Positions 6,333 to 6,817 of a DNA stretch of 6,817 nt are shown here, in pieces; the first letter of the stretch is position 1; every line of letters begins with the position of its first letter. The notes beneath the pieces are model-generated. The model did not search any database. It was not told the origin of the DNA and saw only the letters and a program-made list of their open reading frames with translations. The translations under genes were made by a program, and so were the position numbers. The stretch spans positions 1 to 6,817 of the forward strand of contig PWKM01000267.1 in NCBI GenBank assembly GCA_003559755.1. Direction: 5' to 3'. This DNA comes from Planctomycetota bacterium. GTDB taxonomy: Bacteria > Planctomycetota > PUPC01.

Positions 6333-6361
6333 ATGATAGACACCGAGTCGCCGAAAGTCAA
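6333..6361 (-). promoter_or_regulatory. Sigma-70-type promoter of the DUF2344-rng-rplU-rpmA cluster
   Basis: On the minus strand TTGACT (6361-6356) and TATCAT (6338-6333) are separated by exactly 17 bases, each matching the housekeeping consensus at 5 of 6 positions. Transcription would begin near 6326, leaving a leader of about 30 bases before the ATG at 6296. This is the best promoter match I found. Confidence 0.75.
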
Positions 6362-6455
6362 GCTTCAACATCGCTGACAGCGGAAACGGGCAGGCACTCC
6401 GCCGCTCCCCTGACCGAGCCGTGCCCCCGGAACCCTTCGCCGAATCGTGTGACAG

Positions 6456-6483
6456 TGGACTTTTCTGCAGGGCCTGATACGAT
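6456..6483 (+). promoter_or_regulatory. Candidate promoter of the rightmost gene
   Basis: TGGACT (6456-6461) and TACGAT (6478-6483) are 16 bases apart, each 4 of 6 to consensus, with an extended -10 element TGA directly before the -10. Transcription would begin near 6490 and give a leader of roughly 130 bases. The match is moderate. Confidence 0.4.
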
Positions 6484-6496
6484 GTACTCGTTCCCG

Positions 6497-6520
6497 GCCC
6501 TGTGCCCCGTCGGACAGGGC
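6497..6520 (+). promoter_or_regulatory. Leader hairpin upstream of the rightmost gene
   Basis: GCCCTGT (6497-6503) pairs perfectly with ACAGGGC (6514-6520) around a 10-base loop, a few bases after the predicted transcription start. No T-run follows, so it is not a terminator. It may stabilise the 5' end of the message or bind a regulator, or be chance. Confidence 0.35.
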
Positions 6521-6613
6521 GAACGGGCGACAGTGATCGCTGGAATGGAACCAGGCCGGCCCCCGGCTCGGACCGCCGGACCGGAATACGCCGCGATCGG
6601 GATTCGTTGGCAA

Positions 6614-6620
6614 GAGGAGG
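6614..6620 (+). promoter_or_regulatory. Strong ribosome binding site of the rightmost gene
   Basis: GAGGAGG is nearly the full anti-Shine-Dalgarno complement. It lies 3 bases before the ATG at 6624 and 6 before the second ATG at 6627, so the second may be the one used. An in-frame TGA at 6534 rules out a long upstream extension. Confidence 0.75.
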
Positions 6621-6623
6621 CAG

Positions 6624-6817
6624 ATGATGAGACCGGTACCACGCGACGATTATTACGTGAACATGTGGAACTTCTTCCATCCGTTCTACGATACCCCCGA
6701 GAAAGCGAGCAAGGCGATCGGACGATACCGCTCAATCGGCTGCAACGCCGGGACGATGATGGGCAGCATGGTCGATCACGAGGCCTACCTCGAAACGCTC
6801 GAGGTCTTCAAACTCGA
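6624..6817 (+). CDS. Unrecognised protein, N-terminal fragment
   Basis: The first 64 codons are visible and the gene runs off the window. The product begins MMRPVPRDDYYVNMWNFF, followed by HPFYDTPEKASKAIGRYRSI, then GCNAGTMMGSMVDHEAYLET. I do not recognise the family. There is no signal peptide or membrane segment in the visible part. An aromatic-rich start (YY, W, FF, F, Y) is followed by a helix (TPEKASKAIGRYRSIG) and a possible strand (CNAGTMMGS), a rhythm that would suit the first beta-alpha unit of a TIM-barrel such as a glycoside hydrolase. That is speculation. The strong ribosome site, the upstream in-frame stop and codon use in line with its neighbours support a real gene. Confidence 0.7.
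   Translation, partial: MMRPVPRDDYYVNMWNFFHPFYDTPEKASKAIGRYRSIGCNAGTMMGSMVDHEAYLETLEVFKL

Larger units (their letters stand above)
6297..6623. other. Divergent intergenic region
   Basis: About 327 bases without a convincing gene separate the divergent DUF2344 gene and the rightmost gene. The region holds a good minus-strand promoter near its left end, a weaker plus-strand promoter candidate near the middle, a 7-bp leader hairpin, and the ribosome site of the right-hand gene. Short open frames here show no recognisable protein, and no tRNA or known riboswitch is evident. Confidence 0.7.

Noticed and set aside
6571..6587. GGACCG direct repeat in the leader of the right-hand gene
   Set aside because: A single 6-base repeat in GC-rich sequence is not enough to call an operator.
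6306..6735. Overlapping minus-strand open frames in the divergent intergenic region
   Set aside because: No family features, no ribosome sites, and they overlap the promoter region and the start of the right-hand gene.

Overview
The window is a GC-rich stretch of bacterial chromosome carrying ordinary housekeeping genes, tightly packed and arranged as two convergent blocks plus the start of a third, divergent gene. The overall flavour suggests a planctomycete, perhaps a Gemmata-like lineage: high GC, an MraY with a diverged histidine motif, a HEAT-repeat protein beside an M48 protease, and a divergent gene of unknown family. This placement is inference; the sequence holds no rRNA or other decisive marker.

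Plus strand, 1-2296: the C-terminal end of an M48-family membrane metallopeptidase overlaps by 4 bases (ATGA) the start of a HEAT-repeat protein. After 27 bases comes mraY, the membrane enzyme that makes lipid I in peptidoglycan synthesis. The three look co-transcribed from a promoter upstream of the window.

Minus strand, 6361 down to 2379: a good sigma-70-type promoter (TTGACT, 17 bp, TATCAT) precedes a five-gene cluster in transcription order: a DUF2344 / radical-SAM-linked protein, RNase E/G (rng), ribosomal protein L21 (rplU), L27 (rpmA) and the ribosome-assembly GTPase Obg. This order is a widely conserved bacterial arrangement linking RNA maturation with large-subunit assembly. Two departures stand out. 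The radical SAM partner that often precedes the DUF2344 gene is absent, and a strong intrinsic terminator lies between rpmA and obg. A 12-base motif is also repeated exactly 9 bases after the stop codons of both rplU and rpmA.

Plus strand, 6297-6817: an intergenic region of about 330 bases carries back-to-back promoter candidates and a leader hairpin. It is followed by the first 64 codons of an unrecognised protein with a strong ribosome binding site, cut by the window end.

I see no mobile elements, CRISPR arrays, tRNAs or rRNAs. The window is mostly core genome; what is unusual here is regulatory detail and one enzyme motif rather than a new multi-gene system.
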